A stretch of 64,000 nt of DNA from Crocinitomicaceae bacterium (GCA_002700285.1 PACT01000009.1:23841-87840), one strand, 5' to 3'; numbered from the stretch's first letter, positions 45,542-54,144 are shown. Notes: generated by a model not told the origin, from the sequence alone. Program-made: numbers and translations.

Positions 45542-46630
45542 ATGGAGACGTTTTTCATCAATCCAGATATTACCCTTGCAGAGACCCTGCCTCCACGATT
45601 TTATCAAAGTCAGGAGGTCTTTGAGAAGCTTAAAGAAACTGTATTCTTGAAAACATGGCAATGGATTGGAGACACCCCAAGAATACTCCCACGCTATGAA
45701 ACGGTATACCCTTTCGTGCTTTTGCCAGATTTTTTACACGAGCCCCTCCTTCTCGTGCGAGATAAGAACGATGACATCAAGTGCCTGAGCAACGTGTGTA
45801 CACACCGAGGAAACCTCGTGGCGACAAATCCAGGAAAAGCAAAAGGGCTCACGTGCATGTACCACGGGCGTCGATTCGATTTGGCAGGAAACTTTAAGTA
45901 TATGCCTGAGTTCTCTCAGGCCAAAAATTTCCCCCGTTCTTGTGAAGGATTACGGCAGTTTTCACTACAAGATCTGTGCGGACATTTGTTTGTCTCCCTG
46001 GATCCCTCCTTCGCGTTTTCTGAAGTGCTCGACAAGATGAACGAACGCATCGGTTTCCTTCCACTTGAGTCCTTCAAACACAACGAAACACGCGGAAAGG
46101 AATACATCATCAACTGCCATTGGGCGCTCTACTGTGACAATTATCTCGAAGGGTTCCACATCCCATTTGTTCACGACGACCTGAACAGCGAACTCGATTA
46201 CGGAAACTATAAAACGGAGCTCTATCCACATATGAATCTACAGATCGGATATACAGATGGTGGCACAGAAATCTTCGATCTCCCAGACGGACATCCAGAT
46301 CACGGCAAGGAAGTCGCGGCGTATTACTACTGGATTTTCCCAAACATGATGTTCAATTTCTATCCTTGGGGACTCTCTATCAACATCGTGAAGCCTCTCG
46401 GTTTGAATAAAACAAAGGTCAGTTTTATCACCTACGTGCACGACGAAACGAAGCTGGATTCGGGCGCAGGAGCGCTACTAGACAAGGTTGAAAAGGAAGA
46501 TGAAGTCGTCGTGGAGAGTGTCCATCAGGGGCTTCAGTCTCGGTTCTATACTGCGGGCCGCTTCTCCCCCACGAAAGAACAAGGGGTTCACCATTTCCAT
46601 GGCTTGCTCGCCAAGTATGTGAATCAATAA
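45542..46630 (+). CDS. Rieske non-heme iron oxygenase, alpha subunit-like
   Basis: A 362-residue cytoplasmic oxygenase. Rieske cluster ligands C86/H88 and C105/H108 (NVCTHRGNLVA and LTCMYHGRRFDLAG). The catalytic domain has CDNYLEGFHIPFVHDD (198-213), giving H206 and H211 as non-heme iron ligands; the third, acidic ligand lies further on. Closest to choline-monooxygenase, carnitine-oxygenase and aromatic ring-hydroxylating alpha subunits, which need a reductase not found here. The start is 4 nt after the APC stop. With an amino-acid/amine permease in the operon, an imported amine or quaternary amine is a sensible substrate class. This is inference. Confidence 0.92.
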   Translation: METFFINPDITLAETLPPRFYQSQEVFEKLKETVFLKTWQWIGDTPRILPRYETVYPFVLLPDFLHEPLLLVRDKNDDIKCLSNVCTHRGNLVATNPGKAKGLTCMYHGRRFDLAGNFKYMPEFSQAKNFPRSCEGLRQFSLQDLCGHLFVSLDPSFAFSEVLDKMNERIGFLPLESFKHNETRGKEYIINCHWALYCDNYLEGFHIPFVHDDLNSELDYGNYKTELYPHMNLQIGYTDGGTEIFDLPDGHPDHGKEVAAYYYWIFPNMMFNFYPWGLSINIVKPLGLNKTKVSFITYVHDETKLDSGAGALLDKVEKEDEVVVESVHQGLQSRFYTAGRFSPTKEQGVHHFHGLLAKYVNQ

Positions 46631-46636
46631 AAAGCC

Positions 46637-47368
46637 ATGAATCAGATATTTAAGATAGATGGGATGACTTGCAACAATTGCAAAGCTTCCGTAGAGAAAT
46701 ATTTAAACGACCTTCCACAGATCACTCATGTGTCCATTGACCTGGCAAAAGGGTTCGCAGATATCACAACGGAAAAACATCTTTCTGCTGGTGTTTTGCA
46801 AAACGCGCTTCCCGAAAAATTTAAGGTCTCTGAACAGGGCGAGGGGAATAATGTGGCCTCCACGAACGCCCATGCGATGTCTCTGGAAAAATCGAGACTT
46901 CAGCAATTAAAACCGCTGTTGCTGATTCTCTTTTACATCACTTTAGCCGGAGTCTTACTCCACTACAAAGAGTGGTCTTGGCGCGAATTCATGCTGGATT
47001 TCATGGGGCTGTTTTACATCGTGTTTTCCTTCTTTAAAATGTTGGATTTAAAGGGATTCCCGGAATCTTTTAAAATGTACGACCCCTTGGCAAAACGTCT
47101 TCCCTTCTATGGATGGGTATATCCATTTATAGAAACGGCATTGGGACTCATGTTCTTGATGCGTTATGAAGTGGGTCTCGCTTTGGTTGTGACACTTGTG
47201 GTTTTAGGAATCACTACAATCGGGGTTACAAAAACATTGATGGATAAAAAGTCCATACGCTGTGCTTGCCTTGGAACAGCCTTGAAATTACCTATGACAG
47301 AAGCGACATTTATAGAAAACACCATTATGATTGCAATGGCAGCACTGATGTTGTTCGACGTCCTTTAA
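46637..47368 (+). CDS. heavy-metal-associated domain fused to a MauE/DoxX-like membrane protein
   Basis: A 243-residue protein. Residues 1-65 are an HMA domain (FKIDGMTCNNCKASVEKYL, with the CxxC metal site in GMTCNNC, 9-15). After a short linker, residues 95-243 have four membrane helices with MauE/DoxX-like pattern (GLFYIVFSFFKMLDLKGFPE, FYGWVYPFIETALGLMFLMR and CACLGTALKLP, which may bind redox or metal). The fusion is known in Bacteroidota. Role: metal or thiol delivery in the membrane. It starts 6 nt after the Rieske gene, so it is co-transcribed. Just after the stop there is a short 11-bp direct repeat. Confidence 0.87.
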   Translation: MNQIFKIDGMTCNNCKASVEKYLNDLPQITHVSIDLAKGFADITTEKHLSAGVLQNALPEKFKVSEQGEGNNVASTNAHAMSLEKSRLQQLKPLLLILFYITLAGVLLHYKEWSWREFMLDFMGLFYIVFSFFKMLDLKGFPESFKMYDPLAKRLPFYGWVYPFIETALGLMFLMRYEVGLALVVTLVVLGITTIGVTKTLMDKKSIRCACLGTALKLPMTEATFIENTIMIAMAALMLFDVL

Positions 47369-47385
47369 GACGTTCTTTAAGACGT
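47363..47385 (+). repeat. 11-bp direct repeat spanning the stop codon
   Basis: CTTTAAGACGT occurs twice with a one-base gap (47363-47373 and 47375-47385). The first copy contains the TAA of the HMA-MauE gene. Possibly a small tandem duplication. Confidence 0.6.
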
Positions 47386-47395
47386 GCTTCTCGGT

Positions 47396-48115
47396 TTAAT
47401 TCATCTTTTTAAACAGGCCATGGAATCCATACACCTGAATGAGGATGGAGAGAATTAAAGAGAGGACAATCGATTTTTGAGAGATCACTTGAATCATTAA
47501 ATCTATCTCTGAATACAGTGTGTTTGGACCGATTCTCGGGCCCAAAAATATAATGTACAAGTAGACGAGCAGAACGATACAAAACAACATGTACCCAAGG
47601 GCGTATCTGTTGCTCATGAACTTTGAGTGATAGACTGTGAGGCTGTGAAGGATACACAAAATAAAGAGGACCAGGAATGCATAATTTGCGAAGAAAACAT
47701 GAGCAGCGAAATGCAAATCGTGAGGAACGAATCCCACACCTGCAAACAAAACACCTGCAACAAGCCCCACAGGTTGAGAGATACGGGCAAGCTTGATTGA
47801 CTTTTCAGAATCTCCGAGGGCAATAAAGAAGTCTTTAAACCTGATGTAAAAGAGAACGAGGGTCGTGCCAACCAAAACCAAACTTCCATTAAAAAGGATG
47901 GAAGAAGCGGTGTTTGACTCACCAGAGGATGTCTCAAAACTACCCAGACCACTTAAGAAATTGTGGGTCAGAGAATACATGTCTGATTTGAAGTGAAGAT
48001 GTTCAATTTCAGAACCAGGGAACAACAATGCGGCAACCAGGAAGCAAATAAAAAAGATTGAAATCGCAACAATGGGAAACCGGACCAGTCCGAAGTAAAT
48101 TCTCTTATTCATCAT
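47396..48115 (-). CDS. multi-pass membrane protein (DUF998-like)
   Basis: The start is taken at the ATG of MMNKRIYFGLVRF (48115); a longer frame from 48142 adds nine residues. The 239-residue product has about six hydrophobic helices (FPIVAISIFFICFLVAALLF, GSLVLVGTTLVLFYIRF, YAFLVLFILCILHSL and others) and a periplasmic loop with THNFLSGLGSFET. The pattern of conserved loop SxxxxxLGxF and H residues (FVPHDLHFAAHVFF) fits DUF998/Frag1-like membrane proteins. No catalytic motif was seen. It is divergent from proteorhodopsin, with a shared 313-bp region that includes the proteorhodopsin promoter, and it is convergent with the HMA gene. Confidence 0.7.
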   Translation of the reverse strand: MMNKRIYFGLVRFPIVAISIFFICFLVAALLFPGSEIEHLHFKSDMYSLTHNFLSGLGSFETSSGESNTASSILFNGSLVLVGTTLVLFYIRFKDFFIALGDSEKSIKLARISQPVGLVAGVLFAGVGFVPHDLHFAAHVFFANYAFLVLFILCILHSLTVYHSKFMSNRYALGYMLFCIVLLVYLYIIFLGPRIGPNTLYSEIDLMIQVISQKSIVLSLILSILIQVYGFHGLFKKMN

Positions 48116-48342
48116 GGTGTAAAAGTAAGGCCTTAAGCCCAAGACTTTGAAACAGTGACGAGATCATCTTTGATGCTATTGACACCTTCAGCGTTTAAAA
48201 CTTAACGGCAATTAAAATCTTGTCAAAAAAAAACAAGTCACATCAAAATAGATAGTAAGAATTACAGTTGGATGAGGTGTAAGAAATACCCTAATACCCC
48301 ACTTTGTAGGCAATGTATGTGATTTTCACAATGGAATTTTAT

Positions 48343-48401
48343 ATTGTGTATAACATTTATTGGCAAAAACTATACAAATTAAATGTTATTGTGTATATTT
48401 G
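48343..48401 (+). promoter_or_regulatory. proteorhodopsin promoter region with nested inverted and direct repeats
   Basis: The 313-bp interval 48116-48428 holds no gene. Its proximal part has a perfect 10-bp inverted repeat, ATAACATTTA (48350-48359) and TAAATGTTAT (48380-48389). It also has a 10-bp direct repeat ATTGTGTATA at 48343-48352 and 48388-48397. The second direct copy overlaps a perfect -7 box TATATTTG (48394-48401), which would set a start site about 20 nt before the ATG. The geometry suggests an operator for a dimeric regulator. Confidence 0.6.
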
Positions 48402-48428
48402 TCGGAACTAATCTTAAATCAATTAAAT

Positions 48429-49169
48429 ATGTTATTAAATATTATGGAACCAATTGCTCCTGACAATTATGTCGCATTTACCTTCTTTACAGGGTATATC
48501 GCCATGTTAGCAGCCTCAGTATTCTTCTTTGTCGAAAGAGGAAGTGTCAGCCCTAAGTGGAAGATGTCTTTACTTGTATCAGCACTCATTACAGGTATCG
48601 CAGCTGTTCACTACTATTACATGAGAGACTACAATCTGGCAACAGGCGATTCTCCGACTTTCTTCAGATATGTTGATTGGATCCTTACAGTTCCATTGAT
48701 GTGTGTTGAGTTTTATCTGTTGACAAAACTTGCTGGCGCAAAAAAGAGTCTCCTATGGAAACTCATTTTGGCATCAACATGGATGCTCGTATGTGGATAC
48801 ATCGGAGAAGCATTTAACCCAGGTGGTGAAGGAGCTGCAGCACATTCTGTGACTTGGGGCATCCTATCAACATTGGGATACTTATATATTCTGTACAATG
48901 TTTGGTTCGGCGAAGTTGCGCAATTGGCTGCAAAAAGCAACTCAGACACGATCAAGCAAGGTGTGCGCTATTTGGGTTGGTTTGTCCTCGTAGGATGGGC
49001 CATTTATCCAATCGGATACATGTGTATGGACGGCGGATGGCTCAGTAGCCTCATGACTCCAGAAAGTGTAGATGTATGGTACAACATTGCAGATGCGATC
49101 AACAAAATCGGATTTGGACTGGTTGTGTATTCTATTGCTATCGCTGAAACAAAGAAAGAATTGGCATAG
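48429..49169 (+). CDS. proteorhodopsin (light-driven proton pump, green-tuned type)
   Basis: A seven-helix retinal protein of 246 residues from the ATG at 48429. Helix C reads FRYVDWILTVPLMCVEFYLL: Asp83 (proton acceptor, GPR D97), Thr87 (T101) and Glu94 (proton donor, E108), the DTE set of outward proton pumps. Met91 is at the spectral tuning site (GPR 105); Met or Leu there means green-absorbing, Gln blue. His61 is equivalent to H75. The retinal Schiff-base lysine is Lys226 (ADAINKIGFGLVVY). No retinal-forming dioxygenase (blh) is in the window. A strong terminator follows; a TTG start at 48360 is less likely. Confidence 0.97.
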   Translation: MLLNIMEPIAPDNYVAFTFFTGYIAMLAASVFFFVERGSVSPKWKMSLLVSALITGIAAVHYYYMRDYNLATGDSPTFFRYVDWILTVPLMCVEFYLLTKLAGAKKSLLWKLILASTWMLVCGYIGEAFNPGGEGAAAHSVTWGILSTLGYLYILYNVWFGEVAQLAAKSNSDTIKQGVRYLGWFVLVGWAIYPIGYMCMDGGWLSSLMTPESVDVWYNIADAINKIGFGLVVYSIAIAETKKELA

Positions 49170-49197
49170 TGTAACACACAAGAAAATTGAAACGGAA

Positions 49198-49230
49198 ATA
49201 GGACAGGTTCACCCCTGTCCTATTTTTTTT
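49198..49230 (+). terminator. intrinsic terminator after proteorhodopsin
   Basis: A perfect 10-bp stem ATAGGACAGG / CCTGTCCTAT with a six-base loop TTCACC, then a run of eight T. It ends proteorhodopsin transcription, and its right arm contains the stop codon of the convergent FAD oxidoreductase gene (49220-49222). On the minus strand the T-run is absent, so it should work mainly in the plus direction. Confidence 0.88.
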
Positions 49231-50470
49231 TGCTTAAAAATTCAATCGCAGCAAGCGCTGCGGATTCTCCCGAGATCATGGCTGCATTTAAAGAGCCATT
49301 TAACAGTGTATCTCCAGCGAGAAACACACCAGGTGTGGCACGTGATTCAGAGGGAGGCATGGCGGTTTTTAAATCCTGTAGATTTGGCAAGGCCTGGGGT
49401 ATCGAATACAATTTAATAAACTGGGGAGACACAATGCCGCAGTGCTCTTCTAATTCATCTTTCACCCTTGAAATTAACATCTCATCAGATAACTGATGAC
49501 GATCGATCACTGTGACAGAAAGCAATTGTTTGCTGGGGTTTGACACCTTTTTTAAGCTCGTGTGGTAAAAGATGTTGTTAATGAGCGTTCCCTCCTGTGG
49601 AATGAGCCCAATTAATTCTTTACGAATCACCCTGTGGTCGGTTTCAAAATACAAAGTCTGGCAAGATTTCCAAGCCATTGATTTATGTTTTTCACTTTCC
49701 ACCAACTCACGTGCATCTGTGGCCACAATCGTTGCAAGCGACGTTAATGTTGTGTGGTCTTTAAGCGTGACTTCACCTTCCTGGACCGACGCGACATGTG
49801 TGTTAAACATGAAATCTGTGTTCTGAAGCTTTGCATGCAATTGCTTTGGAATCGCCACCATCCCTGCCTTAGGCAGAGCAGCAGATCCATCCCCAAACAT
49901 TTTATAGACAAACTCAAACATCCTGCTGGAAGTATCCAATGTCGTTTCTAGAAAAATCCCACCAAAAAACGGCATGAAAAAATCTCGAATAATCTCATTT
50001 GAAAACCCGTAATCCTGTAAATAAGAATATGTGGATTTTTCAGGATCTGAGAAAATCTCTGACAGGGTTTTTCTCTTTAACGTCCGATTGAGTTTTAGGA
50101 TTCTCAGTTTATCTGAGAAAGAACCTATTCCCGAAAACAGGGTCGGCCACAAAAAAGACATCGCCTTCAAGGGATCGCCGATGATGTTTTGCTTCTTGTT
50201 TAAGAAAATCGACGCCCCAGGCAAAATCTTCTGCAATTCTAAAGCCTCAAAATCAAGGTGTTTCTGAGCTTCTGGATAAGATGTTAGAAGGACTTGAAAG
50301 CCATGATCCAATTGAAAGCCATTCACAACATCGGTTTTCACCCTTCCACCCACGTCATCAGTGCGTTCAATCACAACCGGATGATAGCCATGGGCTTCTA
50401 ACACACTGGCAGCGACCAGGCCACTGACTCCAGCGCCCACAACATGTATGTGACCCTCTGACTGATTCAT
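49220..50470 (-). CDS. FAD-dependent amine-oxidase-like oxidoreductase
   Basis: A 416-residue protein with the N-terminal FAD-binding motif VVGAGVSGLVAASVLEAHGY, then VVIERTDDVGGRVKTD (the GG doublet motif of the amine-oxidase/protoporphyrinogen-oxidase/phytoene-desaturase superfamily). C-terminal FAD block: VFLAGDTLLNGSLNAAMISG. It resembles the bacterial NAD(P)/FAD oxidoreductases often found beside photolyase genes. Substrate unknown. It lies 19 nt after the photolyase-like gene and is convergent with proteorhodopsin, whose terminator hairpin contains its stop codon. Confidence 0.87.
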   Translation of the reverse strand: MNQSEGHIHVVGAGVSGLVAASVLEAHGYHPVVIERTDDVGGRVKTDVVNGFQLDHGFQVLLTSYPEAQKHLDFEALELQKILPGASIFLNKKQNIIGDPLKAMSFLWPTLFSGIGSFSDKLRILKLNRTLKRKTLSEIFSDPEKSTYSYLQDYGFSNEIIRDFFMPFFGGIFLETTLDTSSRMFEFVYKMFGDGSAALPKAGMVAIPKQLHAKLQNTDFMFNTHVASVQEGEVTLKDHTTLTSLATIVATDARELVESEKHKSMAWKSCQTLYFETDHRVIRKELIGLIPQEGTLINNIFYHTSLKKVSNPSKQLLSVTVIDRHQLSDEMLISRVKDELEEHCGIVSPQFIKLYSIPQALPNLQDLKTAMPPSESRATPGVFLAGDTLLNGSLNAAMISGESAALAAIEFLSKKK

Positions 50471-50489
50471 CGCATTCTGATTATCCTCA

Positions 50490-51980
50490 TCACGACAGGT
50501 GAAGTGTTTTTAAATAAAGCGCGCCATTCTCAAGATGCTGTTTCCGCTTCTCTTCAGGCATTTTATCAAACATACGCACGAGCATCCCCAACCTTGGATT
50601 GGATAAAAAGAAATCGCGATGCGTATCCATAAAGCGCCAAAAGAGACCATCCCAAGTCGCTTGCCAATCCCCTTTTTTATAGTTGCTCATTTTCATGATA
50701 TAGTTGCTCCCACTGATGTAAGGCTTGGTCGCCATTAAACCGCCATCAGAAAATTGACTCATGCCATAGATATTTGTCACCATGACCCAATCATAGGAAT
50801 CCACGAAAAGCTCCATGAACCACCTGTACACTTCATCTGGATCGAATTCACACAACATCATGAAGTTCCCTAAAACCATTAAGCGTTCTATGTGATTGCA
50901 ATAGCCTGTTTTCAATACTTTTTTAATCGTTTGATCAATGGGTAGAATGCCCGTCGTACCATCATAGAATGAAGCTGGGATTTTCTTTTTAAAATTCCAA
51001 AAATTGGTGGTGCGTTCATCACTGCCTCTGCTTTCATAAATACCTCTGATAAATTCTCTCCAACCTATAATTTGTCTTACAAAACCTTCAGTAGAGTTCA
51101 GAGGGATATTATTCACCTCTGCATGGCGCAGGCATCGGTCTATCACTTCTTTGGGAGTAATTAACCCCACATTAAGCATGGGCGTCAAAACGCTGTGGTT
51201 TAAAATAGAGTTTTCTGCCACGATGGCATCTTCATAGACACCAAACTCAGAAAACCGATGCTCAAAAAATTGGTCGAGCCACGCGCTCGTCTCTGAAAAA
51301 CTTGTGGGATACAATGCATACGAAGTGAGGTCTCCGAGATGATGTGAGAAATGTGTCTCGACATAAGAAGTCGCTTCGTCGAAATACAAATCGTTCTCGG
51401 GAAAATGAATGGCGGGTGGGATTTTTTTTGCAGGATATTTCTTTCTGTTCTCTGTATCGAAGGTCCACTTCCCTCCCATGGGCTTTCCGTCGGAATCCAT
51501 TAAGATGTTTCGCTTTTTACGCTGTTCGGTGTAGAAAGTGGTTTGGTGGTATTTCTTTTTATCACGTCTAAAAAAGACGGCGAGATCGTCTTTTGAATTT
51601 AAAAACATCGGAGAAGGATACTGAGTCCCTTGAATGCCTGATTCGCGTAAACCTTGACTGAGTCTTTTTTGAAGCCAGTTGTCGACAGGATCGATGTAAT
51701 GGATGTGATCGACGCCTAAACGTTTCAAGGCAGGCACAAGGTCTCTGATGTCTGACATCTTATCGGCAGATTCCACATAGTGTACCTCCAGGTTTTTCTC
51801 GTTTTTAAGAAAATCAGCATAACGCTTCATCGTGGCCCTGTGAAATGCGATTTTCTGCTTGTGAAAAGGATACTGTTTGAAGAACAGGAATTCTTCCACA
51901 AGGTAAAATGGTGCTTTGTTGTCAAAAAGGGGAGATTCTTGAAACAACTGATTCGGAAATAAAATGTTGGCTTCTTTCAT
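50490..51980 (-). CDS. photolyase/cryptochrome homologue (PhrB-like group) without iron-sulfur ligands
   Basis: A 496-residue flavoprotein of the bacterial PhrB/(6-4)-photolyase-like family. Seen: N-terminal [18 protein letters not shown]-binding [13 protein letters not shown] (301-313), [14 protein letters not shown] (360-373) and [20 protein letters not shown] (395-414). PhrB proteins carry a [4Fe-4S] cluster with four Cys (one about 16 residues before the HH-motif, three in MSDYCxxCxY...C). Here the block is [20 protein letters not shown] (431-450): Lys435 and Asp438 replace two cysteines and the loop with the third is gone; the first is also absent (Pro347 region). Function: DNA repair or light sensing. 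Operon with DUF2256 (4-nt overlap). Confidence 0.9.
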   Translation of the reverse strand: MKEANILFPNQLFQESPLFDNKAPFYLVEEFLFFKQYPFHKQKIAFHRATMKRYADFLKNEKNLEVHYVESADKMSDIRDLVPALKRLGVDHIHYIDPVDNWLQKRLSQGLRESGIQGTQYPSPMFLNSKDDLAVFFRRDKKKYHQTTFYTEQRKKRNILMDSDGKPMGGKWTFDTENRKKYPAKKIPPAIHFPENDLYFDEATSYVETHFSHHLGDLTSYALYPTSFSETSAWLDQFFEHRFSEFGVYEDAIVAENSILNHSVLTPMLNVGLITPKEVIDRCLRHAEVNNIPLNSTEGFVRQIIGWREFIRGIYESRGSDERTTNFWNFKKKIPASFYDGTTGILPIDQTIKKVLKTGYCNHIERLMVLGNFMMLCEFDPDEVYRWFMELFVDSYDWVMVTNIYGMSQFSDGGLMATKPYISGSNYIMKMSNYKKGDWQATWDGLFWRFMDTHRDFFLSNPRLGMLVRMFDKMPEEKRKQHLENGALYLKTLHLS

Positions 51981-52105
51981 TTGGTTCTTCTACAACGTTC
52001 GCTACAATATTTCACTTCGTCCCAATTCTTCGCCCATTTTTTACGCCATGTAAAAGGAAGGCCGCACACGAGACATATTTTTTGAGGCAGGTTCTCTTTT
52101 TTCAT
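51977..52105 (-). CDS. 42-residue DUF2256 zinc-ribbon-like protein
   Basis: A very short gene, ATG 52105 to TGA 51977-51979. The protein begins [20 protein letters not shown], continues [19 protein letters not shown] and ends RTK. It has two CxxC-type pairs (CLVC and CSERC), so a small zinc-binding knuckle is likely. This matches DUF2256, a family regularly found beside photolyase-like genes. Its stop overlaps the ATG of the photolyase homologue (ATGA), so translation is coupled. Function unknown; a partner or maturation role for the flavoprotein is possible. Confidence 0.93.
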   Translation of the reverse strand: MKKENLPQKICLVCGLPFTWRKKWAKNWDEVKYCSERCRRTK

Positions 52106-52135
52106 CCCCTCGCATTTGAAAGCATATTCCTGAAA

Positions 52136-52423
52136 TTAGCGTTTGCTGATTTTATTTCCAGAAATGGCGCTTTGACGCGAACATTTAAACCGTGTCATGT
52201 CCGCGTTGCGCTTGTAGAGATGTTTCTGGCTGACCCCACTGTTCACGCGCTTACGCCAAAGCTTGAAACTCGACGCTTTCAGGGACTTTCGCATTAATTT
52301 AATGACTTCATTTTCGGGATATCCAAATTGAAAAAAAATAGCCTCAAAGGGCGTGCGATCTTCCCAAGCCATTTCTATAATTCGATCATGTTCTCGCTCT
52401 GTAAGCACCTGAAGATCAGCCAT
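52136..52423 (-). CDS. DUF2805 / TIGR03643 family protein
   Basis: A 95-residue protein; the start is the ATG at 52423 (MADLQVLTEREHDRIIEMAW), with an upstream frame to 52501 rejected as a leader. The core EDRTPFEAIFFQFGYPENEV followed by KLMRKSLKASSFKLWRKRV is the DUF2805 signature: a small helical, basic protein resembling a helix-turn-helix DNA-binding fold. Associated in Bacteroidota and Proteobacteria with DUF2256 and photolyase genes. It is the first gene of this four-gene operon. A DNA-binding function is inference. Confidence 0.9.
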   Translation of the reverse strand: MADLQVLTEREHDRIIEMAWEDRTPFEAIFFQFGYPENEVIKLMRKSLKASSFKLWRKRVNSGVSQKHLYKRNADMTRFKCSRQSAISGNKISKR

Positions 52424-52537
52424 TGAAAAAGACGTGTTAGATTTTCTATTTAAAACAAGGTGAGAAAGGCAATCTAAAGTCAGAATGTGACCGTTAAACA
52501 ACCCCCTTACACACGTACAAGATAAGCCAGAATATAC

Positions 52538-53977
52538 CTAAACAGGCACAATCCGGAAGATCTTCCCAGGCGCTTCCACCCCGAAATAAATATAGCCATC
52601 GGCACACTGTTCGATGCTTCTCATCCTTCCGATTTCTGGAAACAGTTTTTCTTCTTTGAGCCACACGTCATTTTCATCAAAGACATCTCTGTGGAGATAG
52701 TTAAACTTCAAAGAGCCAGACAAAATATTCCCTTTCCAAGCGGGGTATTTGTCACTGGTGACGATGTCCATTCCACAGGTTGCAATCGAAGGTACCCAAT
52801 ATCGAATCGGCTGCGCCATGCCTTCTTGGTGGGTTAAGTCCGTAATCGACGTGCCGATATAATTGATCCCATATGTGATGACGGGCCAGCCATAATTGTT
52901 CCCCGGTTCAATAAGGTTCACTTCATCCCCCCCTTTGGGACCGTGCTCGTTGTCGTAAATCTTATTCCTGGCGGGATTGTAGCAAAGGCCTTGTGGATTG
53001 CGATGTCCATACGAATAAATGGATTTTCTTGCGTCAGGCGTGTTGTAAAAGGGATTGTCTACGGGCACAGATCCATCATCGTTTAAGCGGTGGATTTTGC
53101 CCAAATCATTGCCCAGGTACTGCGGATTGTCGTCCCGTCTCCCCCGCTCTCCGATGGACACAAATAAATAGCCGTCATTGTCAAAAATCATGCGACTGCC
53201 ATAGTGAAGGTTTGTACTCAGATAAGGTTCTGCGATGAAGATATCTTTGCCATCGGTGATGGCATTGTTTTCTAGCCTGCCTGAAAAAATTGCGGTTGTT
53301 GCGAGACCATCGTCGTCGGGTTTGGGCTTAGAATAGGAAAGGTAAATAAGGTGGTTATTCTCAAAATCAGGATGCAAAATGACATCCATCAATCCCCCTT
53401 GACCTTTATATTTCACGGAAGGCAATCCCGTGATTTCTTGAATCACACTGTCTTTTTTAGAGAACAACTTCCCCGATGTCTCGGTGTAAAACAACCGTCC
53501 CTCCTGGCTCTGCGTGATGGCCCAAGGAGAAGTTATGTTGTCTGCCACAAGCTCCAGTCTCAACCGCATCCCTTCTGATACAAACACCACATCTTCATTT
53601 GCGCCAGAATTGAAATCCGCCGATTTCTTATCCTCTATCGCTGCCAAAATATAATCGACCAATTCATACACTTGCATGTCAGAAAGGACCTCACCATACG
53701 CTGGCATGCCATCCGCTTCTACGCCATGCTTCACAACATCGAACATCTCACTCCGCGTACTTCCATACACCCATTTCTCCCTGTCCACAAACGCCTTCAC
53801 TTGCTTCCCATGACAAGAGGCACAGTAGTTACTGTAATACTTCTCAGCATCTCCCCTGTCCTCTTGGAGGACTGAGGCTTTTGTTTTGTTGAACGTATTC
53901 ATCGTACAGGTGCTCCATGTGAAAGACACGCCCAGCAAGAGGATGACGGCAATAAAGGTGGGGATGACTTTTTTCAT
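52538..53977 (-). CDS. cytochrome c-fused PQQ-type sugar dehydrogenase
   Basis: A 479-residue exported protein (signal or anchor at 1-25, WSTCTM). An N-terminal cytochrome c domain has CASCH (52-56) and the axial-Met region around VEADGMPAYGEVLSDMQ. The C-terminal domain (about 140-479) is a soluble aldose-sugar-dehydrogenase-like six-blade propeller: SPWAITQSQEGRLFYTE, GGLMDVILHPDFENNHLIYL, GSRMIFDNDGYLFVSIGERG, SYGHRNPQGLCYNP and EHGPKGGDEVNLIEPGNNYG. Likely reaction: PQQ-dependent sugar oxidation with electrons to the fused heme, possibly in the periplasm. It runs toward the DUF2805 gene on the same strand, but a 114-bp gap separates them. Confidence 0.92.
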   Translation of the reverse strand: MKKVIPTFIAVILLLGVSFTWSTCTMNTFNKTKASVLQEDRGDAEKYYSNYCASCHGKQVKAFVDREKWVYGSTRSEMFDVVKHGVEADGMPAYGEVLSDMQVYELVDYILAAIEDKKSADFNSGANEDVVFVSEGMRLRLELVADNITSPWAITQSQEGRLFYTETSGKLFSKKDSVIQEITGLPSVKYKGQGGLMDVILHPDFENNHLIYLSYSKPKPDDDGLATTAIFSGRLENNAITDGKDIFIAEPYLSTNLHYGSRMIFDNDGYLFVSIGERGRRDDNPQYLGNDLGKIHRLNDDGSVPVDNPFYNTPDARKSIYSYGHRNPQGLCYNPARNKIYDNEHGPKGGDEVNLIEPGNNYGWPVITYGINYIGTSITDLTHQEGMAQPIRYWVPSIATCGMDIVTSDKYPAWKGNILSGSLKFNYLHRDVFDENDVWLKEEKLFPEIGRMRSIEQCADGYIYFGVEAPGKIFRIVPV

Positions 53978-54144
53978 GGAGAAGTGCTGGGGTTAGATTA
54001 CCTAAATGTAAAGAAGTAAGTCATAAAGTTCAATTGAAATTTGATGGGACTTCGTAAGGGACTAACCTCTGACATTTAAAGTCAAGACAATATCAAGTCT
54101 GTTTTCTGCGTCTTAGTATAAGAAACCTAAAACCCCCAAAAAGT

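Noticed and set aside
51908..52297. Plus-strand open frame of 129 residues
   Set aside because: It is antisense to the photolyase-like, DUF2256 and DUF2805 genes, which have recognisable domains; the plus frame shows none.
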